Source of the DNA: JAICXG01 sp963801255
GTDB lineage: Bacteria; Verrucomicrobiota; Verrucomicrobiia; Chthoniobacterales; UBA10450
Length of the DNA: 64,000 nt
Direction of reading: 5' to 3'
Assembly (NCBI GenBank): GCA_963801255.1
Contig: CAWDEC010000012.1
Location: 496,001-560,000, forward strand
Below the pieces are notes generated by a model. That model had not been told where the DNA came from and ran no database searches. It worked only from the letters and a program-made list of their open reading frames with translations. The position numbers and the translations under genes were made by a program. Shown here piece after piece: positions 1 through 9,711 of this stretch (its first letter is position 1; every line of letters starts with the position of its first letter).

Positions 1-463
1 AGCGATGATAGGCAGGATGCCCTTCCTTCACGGCGACGAAGGTCCCGCGACAGGTTGCGCAGACTTTCCCGCCGCCACTGAGGGTGCCTTCAATGGTCGC
101 TCTATCGTTCGTTGATTCCACAACCCTGGCGCTTAATTGAACCGGGCCGTTGGTCGGCGTCGGCCGCAAGAGCTTGATCGCGTAATCCGCCGTCACCGTA
201 CACGGCACGCGATCTTCGCCGGATTGCTTCATGAGATGATAAGCAGCTGTCCAGTTGCAATGACAGTCGAGCAGCGTGCCAATAATCCCGCCATTGAGCA
301 CGCCAGGAAAAGCTTCGTATTTCATCGCCGGCCGCCATTCAGCCACGACTTCCTCACCCTCGGGAAAACTTCGAATACGCAAGCCTTCGGCGTTCGCCGG
401 ACCGCACCCCCAGCACGCATTGTGCGGCGCATATCTTTCCTGGAGCGATTGCTCGTCCGGCAT
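1..463 (-). CDS. PaaI-like hotdog-fold thioesterase (partial, runs off left edge)
   Basis: The minus-strand frame is open from an ATG at 463 to the window edge, about 154 codons. The protein starts MPDEQSLQERYAPHNACWGCG and continues with a GVLNGGIIGTLLDCH segment about 50 residues in, which matches the central helix of PaaI/4-hydroxybenzoyl-CoA-type hotdog thioesterases. These enzymes hydrolyse acyl-CoA thioesters; the substrate cannot be read from the sequence. The Cys-containing CWGCG stretch near the N-terminus is common in this subgroup. The gene starts 4 bp after the citrate synthase stop on the same strand, so the two are probably co-transcribed. The C-terminus is missing because of the window boundary. 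Confidence 0.75.
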   Translation of the reverse strand, partial: MPDEQSLQERYAPHNACWGCGPANAEGLRIRSFPEGEEVVAEWRPAMKYEAFPGVLNGGIIGTLLDCHCNWTAAYHLMKQSGEDRVPCTVTADYAIKLLRPTPTNGPVQLSARVVESTNDRATIEGTLSGGGKVCATCRGTFVAVKEGHPAYHR

Positions 464-467
464 CCGC

Positions 468-1610
468 TTAGGCGCCGTTGCCGCTCCCGGCAGGCTTATA
501 AGGTCGCGCCGCCGGTCCGGTGTAGAGCGAACGCGGGCGGATGAGTCGATTGTGATCCTGTTGCTCGACCACGTGAGCGCACCAGCCGGCGACGCGCGAA
601 GCGGCAAAGATCGGCGTGTTCAAGGCCGGGTCGAAGTTCAGCATGGTGAAAACGGGCGCGGCATAAAGATCGACATTGGCACAGAGATGTTTCTCGCGGT
701 CCATCGTCGCCTCGAGGTTTTCGCAGATCGGCACCCACTCCTCTTTGCCGACGCGCTTTCCGAGATCGCGTGCGATCTCACGCATGATCGGGACCCGCGA
801 ATCACCTTCTTTGTAAACGCGATGACCGAAACCCATGATTTTCTTTTTTTCCGCGAGCGCCTCCATCATCCATTTCTCGGCCCGATCGGGCGTTCCAACT
901 TCGTCGAGCATCTTCATCGATTCCTCGTTCGCGCCGCCGTGCAGCGGACCCTTCAAAGTTCCGCAGGCACTCGTGACCGCCGCATACATATCGGCCAGGG
1001 TCGCGGCCGTGACGCGGCCGGCAAAGGTCGACGCGTTGAATTCGTGGTCGGCGTAAAGGATGAAAATCGTGTCCATCATTCGGATCTTCCACGTGGGCGG
1101 GACCTCGCCGGTGAGTTTGTAAAAAAGATTGGCCGCAAGGGTGAGATCAGGTCTCTCTGGGAGCGGATCCTCCCCGTGCTGGATGCGATAGCCATCGGTA
1201 ATCAGGGTTGAAACCTTCGCAATGAGGCGGATCGCTTTTCGAATATTGGCGTCGTGCGAGTTGTCGTTTAGCTCTGGATCGAAAGGCGCCAGCATGGACA
1301 CGCCAGTGCGCAGCATGTCCATCGGATGCGTGTTCTTCGGCAGGAGGCGAAGCATTTCCAGAACTTCCTTCGGGAGCGGCCGTTCCTTTCCGATCTGCTG
1401 CTTGAATTTCTCGAGCTGCTCCATCGTGGGCAGCTCGGCATTGAGCAAGAGATAAGCGATCTCTTCGAAGCTGGCTTTCTCCGCCATCTCGTGGATGTCG
1501 TAGCCGCGATACATCAGACCGGCGTTGGGATCGACCCAGCAGATCTCCGTTTCGCCCGCGATCACTCCAGCAAGACCGGGGCTATAGGCTGGTTTTGTTT
1601 CTGTCGTCAT
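468..1610 (-). CDS. prpC: Citrate/2-methylcitrate synthase
   Basis: This enzyme condenses an acyl-CoA with oxaloacetate. Family motifs are clear: FNASTFAGRV, GPLHGGANEE with its His, GFGHRVYKEGDSR with its His, and the late Asp-containing FDPALNTPIFAASRVAGW. At 380 residues from MTTETKPAYSPGLAG it has the short, class-II/PrpC-like length. I chose the ATG at 1610; an upstream in-frame start at 1646 would add 12 unconserved residues. It lies 65 bp downstream of prpB, which favours 2-methylcitrate synthase, but motifs alone do not exclude the TCA-cycle enzyme. It could also serve both roles. Confidence 0.85.
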   Translation of the reverse strand: MTTETKPAYSPGLAGVIAGETEICWVDPNAGLMYRGYDIHEMAEKASFEEIAYLLLNAELPTMEQLEKFKQQIGKERPLPKEVLEMLRLLPKNTHPMDMLRTGVSMLAPFDPELNDNSHDANIRKAIRLIAKVSTLITDGYRIQHGEDPLPERPDLTLAANLFYKLTGEVPPTWKIRMMDTIFILYADHEFNASTFAGRVTAATLADMYAAVTSACGTLKGPLHGGANEESMKMLDEVGTPDRAEKWMMEALAEKKKIMGFGHRVYKEGDSRVPIMREIARDLGKRVGKEEWVPICENLEATMDREKHLCANVDLYAAPVFTMLNFDPALNTPIFAASRVAGWCAHVVEQQDHNRLIRPRSLYTGPAARPYKPAGSGNGA

Positions 1611-1675
1611 AGAATTCAAAAAGTAACTTTGCAGCTTGCCGATCAAGCGCAGGAGCGCAAGCAGGAAGCTGGGGT

Positions 1676-2554
1676 TTAGCGTGCGACGTGATAACCAGGC
1701 CAGCTCTCCGCTGCCGGATCGTAGTCAAGTGTGGTGTAAAGTTCCTGCCGCGTCTGCATACGATCAAGCCAGTCATTGGGCGAGCCCGCAGCCTTGAGGG
1801 CGCGGAAAAACTCCTCTGTCATCTTCATCGAAACGCGGAAGGCGCTCTGCGGAAAAATCACCATGCGATAACCCATTTCGCCCAGTTCCTGCGTGCCTAA
1901 CGATGGACTCTTGCCAAACTCGGTCATGTTTGCCAGCAGCGGCGCCTTTACCTCGCGCGCGAATTCGCGAAACTCTTCCTTCGTTTGCAGCGCCTCGGGA
2001 AAAATCGCATCCGCACCTGCTTCCAGATAGGTCTGCGCGCGTTTCACTGCCCCGGCAAAATTCTCCAGAGCACGCGAATCGGTGCGAGCGATAACGAGGA
2101 AATCCGAATCGTGCCTGGCGGCAACAGCCGCGCGAATCTTCGCCGACATTTCTTCGAGCTCGACCAGCCGTTTGCCTGCGAGATGACCGCAGCGCTTCGG
2201 AAATTCCTGATCCTCCAAATGACAGCCGGCCAAGCCAGCACGCTCCAGTTCGCAGATTGTGCGCCCAACATTCTCCGCGCCACCAAAGCCGGTATCGGCA
2301 TCGACGATTGAGGGAATGGTGACAGCGCGGGCAATGAATCCGGCAAGTGTGGCGACTTCGTTGAGCGTAAGTAGCCCAATATCCGGTAATCCGGCGGTAC
2401 AGTTGGCGAGTCCCGCGCCGCTAATATAAACCGCATCGAACCCCGCCTGCTCCACTTGTCGCGCCATGGAGGCATTCGGAACGCCTGGCATCGCGACAAT
2501 GCCTTTCGCCATCAGGTCCCGCAGTTGACGGCCTTTCGAAATCTTGTTCGGCAT
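1676..2554 (-). CDS. prpB: 2-Methylisocitrate lyase
   Basis: The product cleaves 2-methylisocitrate to pyruvate and succinate in propionate degradation. It belongs to the isocitrate lyase/PEP mutase superfamily. It shows the metal-binding VDADTGFGG segment, the catalytic loop motif with KRCGH (about residue 121), and IARTDSRA. The length of 292 residues is normal for PrpB and far shorter than isocitrate lyase AceA. It precedes the citrate/methylcitrate synthase gene on the same strand, giving a prpB-prpC pair; no prpD or acnD is visible here. A copy of the nonamer tag (1895-1903) lies inside the gene. Confidence 0.9.
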   Translation of the reverse strand: MPNKISKGRQLRDLMAKGIVAMPGVPNASMARQVEQAGFDAVYISGAGLANCTAGLPDIGLLTLNEVATLAGFIARAVTIPSIVDADTGFGGAENVGRTICELERAGLAGCHLEDQEFPKRCGHLAGKRLVELEEMSAKIRAAVAARHDSDFLVIARTDSRALENFAGAVKRAQTYLEAGADAIFPEALQTKEEFREFAREVKAPLLANMTEFGKSPSLGTQELGEMGYRMVIFPQSAFRVSMKMTEEFFRALKAAGSPNDWLDRMQTRQELYTTLDYDPAAESWPGYHVAR

Positions 2555-2703
2555 ATGACACCGTAGCGTTTAGGTGAAAAGCTGCACGCGGGCGATAAAT
2601 TTTGCCGCCTGTCATCGTCCTTGCCGGACTGGTGCAAAATCGTGGCTGCCCGGCAGGTAGAGCGACCGCACTACTCCAGCCGATGTTTGATTTTTCTCGC
2701 TCG

Positions 2704-3033
2704 TTAGGCCAGCGAGTCGAGCCGGCTGACGAGATCTTTTTTGCTCGTCATACCGGTGATTTGATCGCGCAATTGGCCGTCCTTAAAGAAGAGCAGCGTG
2801 GGAATGGCACGGATGTTATAGCGCAAGGAAAGGCTCTGATTTTCGTCCACGTTCACCTTCGCCACTTTCACGGAACCGGCCTTCTCCCTTGCGATTTCGT
2901 CGAGAACGGGTGCGATCATTTTGCACGGGCCGCACCATTCGGCCCAAAAGTCGACCAGCACCGGTTGCGTGCTCTTTACGACTTCGCTGTCAAAGTTTGC
3001 TTCATCGACCGTTACGGCAGCAGAATTTTCCAT
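2704..3033 (-). CDS. trxA: Thioredoxin
   Basis: A 109-residue cytoplasmic disulfide reductase with the canonical WCGPC active site (about residues 33-37) in FWAEWCGPCKMIAPVLDEIA, and the cis-proline segment IRAIPTLLFF. Length is typical of thioredoxin 1. It starts 4 bp after the stop of a proline-rich membrane protein gene. Its TAA stop codon lies inside an exact copy of the dispersed nonamer (2701-2709, read GCC TAA CGA on this strand). Confidence 0.95.
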   Translation of the reverse strand: MENSAAVTVDEANFDSEVVKSTQPVLVDFWAEWCGPCKMIAPVLDEIAREKAGSVKVAKVNVDENQSLSLRYNIRAIPTLLFFKDGQLRDQITGMTSKKDLVSRLDSLA

Positions 3034-3037
3034 GAGT

Positions 3038-3514
3038 TTAAGAAAAGTAAGTCCAAAGTTGAATGGTTAGGAGCGCGGCTGAGACGCAGAGCAGAGCCCA
3101 ACAAAACAGCGTCGACACCGATTCAACTAACTCCGGCGCGGGCTGCTTGGCAACCTGTGGGGGCGGCGCGCCAAGGGGCCTGGCTCCAATGCGCGGCGTT
3201 CCCATCGGGTGGATGTCGCTCATCGCCGCGGCCGCCTTCGGCGGATAGGCGGTGCGCGCGGTTTCCTCGCGTACCTCGGGCAGCACATCGCGCTTAACTG
3301 GAGTCGGGTCCAAGGCGTGCGCTGCCAGCTTCGAGGAAGTCACAGCCGTCGATGGGATGAGTGGTTTCACTGGTGGCCCGAGCGGTTTTTCACCCGTCGG
3401 TCGACTCGGAACAGGATCTGTAGGCTTTACCAGCGACGGAGGTCTTACATGTTTCTTCGTTAGCAGCGGAGGCTGAGGAGCGTCTTGTTTGTCTGGGTCG
3501 TTCAAATCGGCCAT
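3038..3514 (-). CDS. Proline-rich protein with C-terminal membrane anchor, function unknown
   Basis: 158 residues. The first ~120 are proline- and charge-rich and look disordered (KKHVRPPSLVKPTDPVP, RIGARPLGAPPPQ). The C-terminus carries one hydrophobic helix, LFCWALLCVSAALLTIQLW (about 136-154), so the bulk probably faces the cytoplasm on a tail anchor. I recognise no family. It is tightly coupled to trxA (4 bp gap), and the frame is intact between rimO and trxA, which supports it being real. Confidence 0.65.
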   Translation of the reverse strand: MADLNDPDKQDAPQPPLLTKKHVRPPSLVKPTDPVPSRPTGEKPLGPPVKPLIPSTAVTSSKLAAHALDPTPVKRDVLPEVREETARTAYPPKAAAAMSDIHPMGTPRIGARPLGAPPPQVAKQPAPELVESVSTLFCWALLCVSAALLTIQLWTYFS

Positions 3515-3581
3515 AAAACGGGGGAACAGCAGTCGTCTTGCGGGCGACCAGTCCCGTGTGTCTCAAGCAAACTGATCTCTG

Positions 3582-4991
3582 TCAATCGCGAATTGGCGCA
3601 GCGACCAGATCGTAACCACGCGCGCTGCGAATCTTTCGCCTAATGAATTCGCCGACCGGCGCGGGTTCAGCCAGTATGACGCGCGTGTCGACCTCCGGTG
3701 CGTCGGCCTCGCTGCGCGCGATGAGCGGCTGATCGACAAGCAGCCTGAGTTCACGACCAATTTGTGCGGCAGCGATCTCGCGCGCGATTTTTTGCTGCAA
3801 AGTCATTGCCCGGCGATAGCGCAGATTTTTTTGCGCGATCGAGATTTGTTCAGGCATTTTGGCGGCGCGCGATCCTTCTTCCTGCGAATATTTGAAGACA
3901 CCGAGGCGCTCGAAACGTACGTGTTCGATGAACTCGAGAAGCGACTCGAATTCTGCTTCCGTCTCGCCGGGAAACCCGACAATGAAAGTGGTGCGCAGCG
4001 CGATTCCGGGAATGCCGGCGCGCAGCCTAACGATTAGATTTTCGATGTGCTGACGCGACGTTTCGCGACGCATACGGCCTAGCATCGCTTCATCGATGTG
4101 TTGCAACGGCATGTCGATATAGCGCGCAACTTTGTGGCAGGCGGCGATGGTCTGAATCAGTTCATCGCTCCAATGCGCCGGATGGGTGTAGAGCAATCTC
4201 ACCCAAAAATCGCCCTCGATCTTTTCGATTTCGCGCAGAAGCGCGGCGAGCGTGGGGCCACGGGCGGAGTCGACCGGCTGCCGTGGGCCGGCCTTCTCGG
4301 TCCATAAGTCCATTCCGTAATAAGTTGTGTCCTGGCTGATCAGGTTAATTTCCTTCACACCCTCGGCGACAAGCTGGCGAATCTCCGCCAGGACAGAGAC
4401 CGGCGAACGGCTGCGATGTCGCCCGCGCATCTGGGGGATGACGCAAAAGCTGCAGGGATGATTGCATCCCTCCGCAATTTTCAGATAAACGCTGTGCGCC
4501 GGCGTCAGCCGGAAACGCGGCGTGTTCCAATCGGGAATGTAGGTCGGGCGTTGGGTGACGAGATCCCCTGCGCGATTCGACTTCTGCCTAACGACGTCTT
4601 GAACAATGGCACCGAGTTCGCGCACCTGATCGAGCCCAATGAAAGCGTCGACTTCCGGCAGTTCGGCCCGCAGTTCGGAGGCATAACGCTGCGACATGCA
4701 CCCACTGACAATGACCTTCTGATGCGCCGGACTCGTCAGGCCGCGTTGTTGCACGGCCTCAAGGATCGCGGCGATTGATTCTTCCTTAGCCGAATCGATG
4801 AAAGCGCAAGTGTTCACCACCAACACGTCAGCTTCTCCGGCATTGCGCGTGATGCGCATTCCGCGCTCGAGCACGCTGCCGAGCATGATCTCGGCGTCGA
4901 CCAGATTCTTGGCACAACCGAGACTGATCATGCCAACCTTCGTCGGGCTGGATTCGATCGACGGAGCGTTACTCAAATGCGATGTCGGCAT
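3582..4991 (-). CDS. rimO: Ribosomal protein uS12 methylthiotransferase
   Basis: A radical-SAM enzyme that methylthiolates the conserved Asp of ribosomal protein S12. Order: N-terminal UPF0004/MTTase domain (KVGMISLGCAKNLVDAE, VVNTCAFI), radical-SAM cluster motif CNHPCSFC, RGRHRSR and QHIDEAMLGRM segments typical of RimO, and a C-terminal TRAM-like region. I place the start at the ATG at 4991 (MPTSHLSNAP, 469 residues); the open frame reaches 5135 but the extra residues are shadow sequence of the upstream gene. The start overlaps the rodZ-like stop by 23 bp, so translational coupling is likely. Confidence 0.93.
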   Translation of the reverse strand: MPTSHLSNAPSIESSPTKVGMISLGCAKNLVDAEIMLGSVLERGMRITRNAGEADVLVVNTCAFIDSAKEESIAAILEAVQQRGLTSPAHQKVIVSGCMSQRYASELRAELPEVDAFIGLDQVRELGAIVQDVVRQKSNRAGDLVTQRPTYIPDWNTPRFRLTPAHSVYLKIAEGCNHPCSFCVIPQMRGRHRSRSPVSVLAEIRQLVAEGVKEINLISQDTTYYGMDLWTEKAGPRQPVDSARGPTLAALLREIEKIEGDFWVRLLYTHPAHWSDELIQTIAACHKVARYIDMPLQHIDEAMLGRMRRETSRQHIENLIVRLRAGIPGIALRTTFIVGFPGETEAEFESLLEFIEHVRFERLGVFKYSQEEGSRAAKMPEQISIAQKNLRYRRAMTLQQKIAREIAAAQIGRELRLLVDQPLIARSEADAPEVDTRVILAEPAPVGEFIRRKIRSARGYDLVAAPIRD

Positions 4992-5841
4992 CTTCCGCGG
5001 GAAGGGCCGCTCCGTTTTTCTTGATCTGAACCGCGCCGCGATCGAGCACTCGAATCGTGACGCGATGGGCGCGAAACGAAAGTGGGGCGTGTGAAGGATC
5101 GAACCAGTCGTCGAAAGCTGCTTGCGTGCTTCCATCGACGCGCACGCGAAGATATGTCTGGCGCACCGGCGTAATCTCGACCTGGTTAATGGCGTTCACA
5201 CTTTCGTTAGGCGAAGGCGAAGCTAAATCCTCCGGATGCACTGGCTGCGCACGGCGCACTTCGGGCTCGGTGGGGGAAGGTGAAACAGAAACCGTGGCGG
5301 GCGTCTCGGTGACGTGTGCTTCACTCGGCGGTGTGCCTTCGACGGGTTCCGCGCGCGGCGCAATGATGTCTTCCGCGGCGGTCGGGCTCGGAATTGGCGT
5401 GGCGGTCACAATTGCAACCGGCCCCGAGGAACGCGGAGTGATACGCTGAATATTGAGAAGTAGTCTAACCAAATACAATCCCAGAACGAGCACGCCGACA
5501 GCGATGATAAACGGCAACAGCGTCGGCCGTTTCATGGGCTTTCGCCTAACGAGGGGCGGCGGCGCACTACTGGGCGCTTCCTGCAAATAGGAATAGCCAT
5601 CCACGCTCACCTCGCGCGACGTTTCGAAGGCTTCGAGATAGGGCGAGACGTCGACATCGAGATATTTGCCGTAGATAAGAATGAAGCCCTTCGCATAGGC
5701 CAAGCTGGAAAAACCTGTGAAATCGTCATTCTCGATTTCCTGGATGCGCGAAGCGCGAATTTTGGTTACGCGCGAAGCATCCTCGAGCGAGATCTTCTTC
5801 CGAAGACGCGCCTCTTGTAGTTTTTTGCCGAGCGGTTCCAT
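4969..5841 (-). CDS. rodZ: RodZ-like cytoskeletal HTH membrane protein
   Basis: About 290 residues from MEPLGKKLQEARL. Residues ~5-70 form a Cro/XRE-type helix-turn-helix of the RodZ kind (KKISLEDASRVTKIRASRIQEIE ending FILIYGKYL). A single transmembrane helix follows at ~107-129 (LLPFIIAVGVLVLGLYLVRLLL), then a Pro/Thr/Ser/Glu-rich periplasmic linker and a C-terminal domain resembling DUF4115 (RVRVDGSTQAAFDDWFDP...LSFRAHRVTIRVLD). RodZ links MreB to the elongation machinery; whether this protein binds MreB is inference. It begins 13 bp after ftsK and overlaps rimO. Confidence 0.8.
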   Translation of the reverse strand: MEPLGKKLQEARLRKKISLEDASRVTKIRASRIQEIENDDFTGFSSLAYAKGFILIYGKYLDVDVSPYLEAFETSREVSVDGYSYLQEAPSSAPPPLVRRKPMKRPTLLPFIIAVGVLVLGLYLVRLLLNIQRITPRSSGPVAIVTATPIPSPTAAEDIIAPRAEPVEGTPPSEAHVTETPATVSVSPSPTEPEVRRAQPVHPEDLASPSPNESVNAINQVEITPVRQTYLRVRVDGSTQAAFDDWFDPSHAPLSFRAHRVTIRVLDRGAVQIKKNGAALPAEDADIAFE

Positions 5842-5854
5842 CGGGCCAGCGAGA

Positions 5855-8296
5855 TCAGACGGTGGCGTCGAGATCGACAAGAATCTCGCGCGGTTTGGCG
5901 CCTTCGCCGGGGCCCAATATGCCGCGCTGCTCCAGAATATCAACGATCCGCGCGGCGCGAGTGTAGCCGAGCCTCAGTCGCCGTTGCAGCAAAGAAGTGG
6001 AAGCGCGTTTTTCCTGACGAATGATCTCAAGACATTTCTCGACCAGTTCTTCGTCTTCCTCAGTCACGTCATCGTTAGCCGCGGCAGGCGCAGTCATCTG
6101 TTCATGGGCCGATAAATCGAACGCAGGCGGGCTTTGCGCGGAAACAAAATCGACCAGGCGCCCAATCTCTTCGTCAGTCACGAGAACCCCCTGCGCGCGG
6201 ATGAGGCGAGAGGTGCTGGGCGGCAGATAGAGCATGTCGCCTTGACCTAACAATCGATCGGCGCCGTTCTCATCCAGGATAACGCGACTATCGATCTTGC
6301 TCGCAACTTGAAAGGCAATGCGGCTCGGGATGTTGGCCTTGATCACGCCGGTGATAACGTCGGCCCGTGGCGTTTGCGTGGCCACAATGAGGTGAATGCC
6401 AGCGGCGCGCGCCATCTGCGTGATGCGCGCGATCGCACTTTCGACATCGGCCGGCGCCGTCTGCATGAGATCGGCCAACTCGTCAATAATGACGACGATA
6501 TATGGCAGGCGATCGGGAATCGGCAGCTCGTCATCGCGCGGGACCTTGATCGGCCCGCTGGAAGGGAGTGCCTGATCGTTGCCTTCGTCGTTAGGCACTG
6601 CCGACTTGTCATGCTCCAGATTAAGTTCTTGCTGGGTTTTCTTTTTCGGGCGCGCATTAAAGCCGGTCACATTGCGAACGCCGGCTTTGGCAAAAATTTT
6701 GTAGCGTTTCTCCATCTCGTCGATCACCCACCGCAGGGCGAGAAGGACTTTTTTCGGATCCGTCACCACTGGGATAACTAAATGCGGAAGAGTGTTGTAG
6801 ACCTGCATCTCGACCACCTTGGGATCGATCATGATGAAGCGAAGCTGATCAGGCGTGAAGCGATAGAGCATGCTCGCGATCATGGAATTGATGCAGACGC
6901 TCTTTCCGCTGCCGGTCGTGCCGGCGACGAGCAAATGCGGCATCTGCGCCAGATCGGCGATGATTGTTTTGCCGTAGACGTCTTTGCCGAGCGCGATCGG
7001 AAGTCGCGCGGTCGTCTCATTCCAATCGAGTGATTGCAGTAATTCGCGCAAGGTGACTTTCACTTTGCGGCTGTTAGCCAGCTCAATGCCCACGGTGTCC
7101 TTGCCCGGAATGGGAGCGAGGATGTTGATTCTTTCGGCGCGCGTGGCTCGGGCGAGGTCGCGCTCCAGACTGACGATTTTGTCCACCCGCACCCCTTTGG
7201 CGGGATAAACTTCATAGCGCGTGATGGTGGGACCTTTTGTGATGTCGCCCGGTGCAACCGCGATGCCAAACTGAGCGAGGGTTTCGATGAGCGTTTGCTG
7301 GATGTCTTCGAGTTCGGCGGGATTGGCCGCCACCCGCCCTTCGCTGTCATGCTCATCGAGGAGATCAACGCCAGGCAGCTGATAATTTTCGCCCTGCCAG
7401 TTTGCTGAAGCGGCTAAAGCAGGTTCGGCCGCGGCCGATTTCTTATTGCGTCTCAACTCGGCGAGCGAAGGTTTCTTGCGTGGGGTGGACGTCTCGACGG
7501 GAAGTGCCGTCGTATCGACCACTTTGGGTTCGGGACGATTGGCGAATTCCTCCAGCAAGAGCTCCGGAGGCGGCTCATTTTTGACAACCGTTGCGCCTTT
7601 CCTGCGCAATTTCTTTTCGATGGCACGCTGTTGTTTTGTGATTTGCTGCTGGCTGATTTCGAGTTGTTCTTTCAAATCGGCGCGACGCATGCGTCGGTGC
7701 AGAAGCCAGAGGCGCAGGCCGACAAAACCTTTGCGTGCAGCAAGAACACTTTGCCTAACGAGATGAATTGGCCGCAGCCCGGTCATCAAAATAAGACTCG
7801 TTAGGTAAATTCCACCAAGAACAATGACCGAGCCCCGTCCCATGGCCGAACGGAAGTACTTCCGGCCAATTTTGTCGCCAATGAATCCGCCCGGTCCCTG
7901 ATCGTTGAACAGCCGCGGCCAGTCGTGCAGAAACCAATGCTGTAAACTCAGGAGACAGGCGCCCGAGACAAGGAAGAGAAGGATCCACGGGATTCGGGGA
8001 CTGACCTTCAGTTGGGTGCTGAAAAGCTTGGCCGCACCGAACCCCAGGAGTATGGCAGCGAAGAAATAGGACGCGGCGCCGATCAGGAAATAACAAATTC
8101 CCGCGGCGATTGCGCCGATCGGTCCTAAAAAGTTTAGTCCGGGACTAGGCGCCGAGGTGACATTCAGTGGCGGAAACCAGGTGGGAATTTCTCGCGGGAT
8201 ATAAGAGACGAGCGCGAGAAAAAGCAACGTCCCCGTTCCAAGAAGAATCAGGGCGTAGACCTCGTTCCATGCATGCTGCTGACTGCGTTTTGCCAC
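5855..8296 (-). CDS. ftsK: DNA translocase FtsK/SpoIIIE
   Basis: 813 residues. Four N-terminal transmembrane helices lie within ~1-200, then a charged linker, then a RecA-like motor with Walker A GTTGSGKS (~459) and Walker B IIDELADL (~602), and a C-terminal winged-helix gamma domain (~750-813, LLQRRLRLGYTRAARIVDILEQRGI). The gamma domain reads polar KOPS sites on the chromosome. The protein pumps DNA through the closing septum and activates XerCD at dif. First gene of a minus-strand run with the rodZ-like gene and rimO; its 5' side faces a divergent gene across about 130 bp. Confidence 0.95.
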   Translation of the reverse strand: MAKRSQQHAWNEVYALILLGTGTLLFLALVSYIPREIPTWFPPLNVTSAPSPGLNFLGPIGAIAAGICYFLIGAASYFFAAILLGFGAAKLFSTQLKVSPRIPWILLFLVSGACLLSLQHWFLHDWPRLFNDQGPGGFIGDKIGRKYFRSAMGRGSVIVLGGIYLTSLILMTGLRPIHLVRQSVLAARKGFVGLRLWLLHRRMRRADLKEQLEISQQQITKQQRAIEKKLRRKGATVVKNEPPPELLLEEFANRPEPKVVDTTALPVETSTPRKKPSLAELRRNKKSAAAEPALAASANWQGENYQLPGVDLLDEHDSEGRVAANPAELEDIQQTLIETLAQFGIAVAPGDITKGPTITRYEVYPAKGVRVDKIVSLERDLARATRAERINILAPIPGKDTVGIELANSRKVKVTLRELLQSLDWNETTARLPIALGKDVYGKTIIADLAQMPHLLVAGTTGSGKSVCINSMIASMLYRFTPDQLRFIMIDPKVVEMQVYNTLPHLVIPVVTDPKKVLLALRWVIDEMEKRYKIFAKAGVRNVTGFNARPKKKTQQELNLEHDKSAVPNDEGNDQALPSSGPIKVPRDDELPIPDRLPYIVVIIDELADLMQTAPADVESAIARITQMARAAGIHLIVATQTPRADVITGVIKANIPSRIAFQVASKIDSRVILDENGADRLLGQGDMLYLPPSTSRLIRAQGVLVTDEEIGRLVDFVSAQSPPAFDLSAHEQMTAPAAANDDVTEEDEELVEKCLEIIRQEKRASTSLLQRRLRLGYTRAARIVDILEQRGILGPGEGAKPREILVDLDATV

Positions 8297-8427
8297 TGCG
8301 GCTCATAGTAATCGCCAGAGTCCGCGTTTCAATCCTCTTCACGGCCACAGGGTAACCGGCCGCCGTTATTGTAATAAAAGAAAAACAAATTGATGCGCCC
8401 GTAAACGCATCTTGGCAGAGTAAGAAG

Positions 8428-9711
8428 ATGACCACGACAAATTTTATCCCATCGATCCTAAGGCTGGCTCTCCTTCTTGGGGGCGTTCTCGTATTTCCAC
8501 TCGCGTCGCCAAAGGCGCAAACCGCGCCCCCACTCGATGCGGTGCGCGTCGCCGGCGGGTTTTCCTTGCCGCTCTTTGTGACAGCACCGCAAGGCGACAC
8601 GAGCCGGATTTTTGTCGTCGAGCAAGGCGGTAAGATCCGGATAATCAAACTGCCAATGCGAACGGTGAACTCGACGCCGTTCCTCGATATTTCAAGCGAG
8701 GTTTCGCTTAGCGGCGAAGAAGGCCTCCTCGGGCTGGCTTTCGCACCGGATTACGCCACGAGCGGCCGCTTTTATGTCGACTATTCCGCACCAGGCGGAT
8801 CCTTCGGTCAAGGTGTGAGCCACGTGGCCGTTTTTCGTGTTTCTTCGGATCCGGATGTCGCCGATCCCACAAGCGAGAGAACCCTACTCACCGTCGATAA
8901 GCCGCAAACAAATCATAACGGCGGTTGGATCGGCTTTAGCCCCCGCGTGGGCGACGAGGGAAATCTTTATGTTGCATGGGGCGATGGTGGAAACGCGAAC
9001 GACCAGGGTCCAGGCCACATCGAACCGGGTGGCAACGCCCAGAATACTACCACGCTTCTGGGCAAAATGCTGCGCATTCACCCTAGCGACCATCCATACG
9101 GCACCTATTCCATTCCGCCTGATAATCCGTTTGCCGGCTCGACGACCGACAAACAGGAAATCTGGGCTTACGGTCTGCGCAATCCTTTTCGCGATAGCTT
9201 CGATCGATCGTTAGGCACATTCTTCATTGGCGATGTCGGTCAGGACACGCGCGAGGAAATCGACGCGCAGGATGCTTCAAAACTCGGCGGCGGCGAGAAC
9301 TACGGGTGGCGCGTCCGCGAAGGTACGATTCAAAATCCTTCCTACCCAAACGAACGCGTGCGGCATGCAGTCAATCCGGCCTACGACTATCCGCACACCA
9401 CCGGACAAGCGCTCATCGGCGGATATGCCTATCGCGGCCACAATATCAGGAACCTGCGCGGCATTTATGTGTTTGCCGATTATTCCGGGCCCAATACGGG
9501 CGATGGCACGGGACGAATCTTCACCCTTAATTTCGATGGAACGGTGGCGAGCAACTTCCAGGATATCACGGATGATCTGTTCCCGACGCGTATCGGGGGT
9601 TACGGCCTGAAAAACCCATCGTCGTTAGGCGAAGACGCGAACGGCGAGCTGTATATTACCGACATTACGGCCGGCAATATTTTCCAAATTACCCGCGGAC
9701 GAACTCCATAG
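8428..9711 (+). CDS. PQQ-dependent soluble aldose sugar dehydrogenase-like protein (secreted)
   Basis: 427 residues with a signal peptide (hydrophobic LRLALLLGGVLVFPLA before a QT cleavage region). The mature part follows the glucose/sorbosone dehydrogenase beta-propeller family: IFVVEQGGKIRI, SGEEGLLGLAFAPDY, KMLRIHP, WAYGLRNPFRDSFD, IGDVGQ, GGGENYGWRVREG and GGYAYRG. Such proteins oxidise sugars in the periplasm using PQQ, passing electrons to the respiratory chain. No pqq biosynthesis genes are in the window. The gene stands alone, divergent from ftsK. Two copies of the nonamer tag lie inside it (9208, 9622), read as S-L-G. Confidence 0.85.
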   Translation: MTTTNFIPSILRLALLLGGVLVFPLASPKAQTAPPLDAVRVAGGFSLPLFVTAPQGDTSRIFVVEQGGKIRIIKLPMRTVNSTPFLDISSEVSLSGEEGLLGLAFAPDYATSGRFYVDYSAPGGSFGQGVSHVAVFRVSSDPDVADPTSERTLLTVDKPQTNHNGGWIGFSPRVGDEGNLYVAWGDGGNANDQGPGHIEPGGNAQNTTTLLGKMLRIHPSDHPYGTYSIPPDNPFAGSTTDKQEIWAYGLRNPFRDSFDRSLGTFFIGDVGQDTREEIDAQDASKLGGGENYGWRVREGTIQNPSYPNERVRHAVNPAYDYPHTTGQALIGGYAYRGHNIRNLRGIYVFADYSGPNTGDGTGRIFTLNFDGTVASNFQDITDDLFPTRIGGYGLKNPSSLGEDANGELYITDITAGNIFQITRGRTP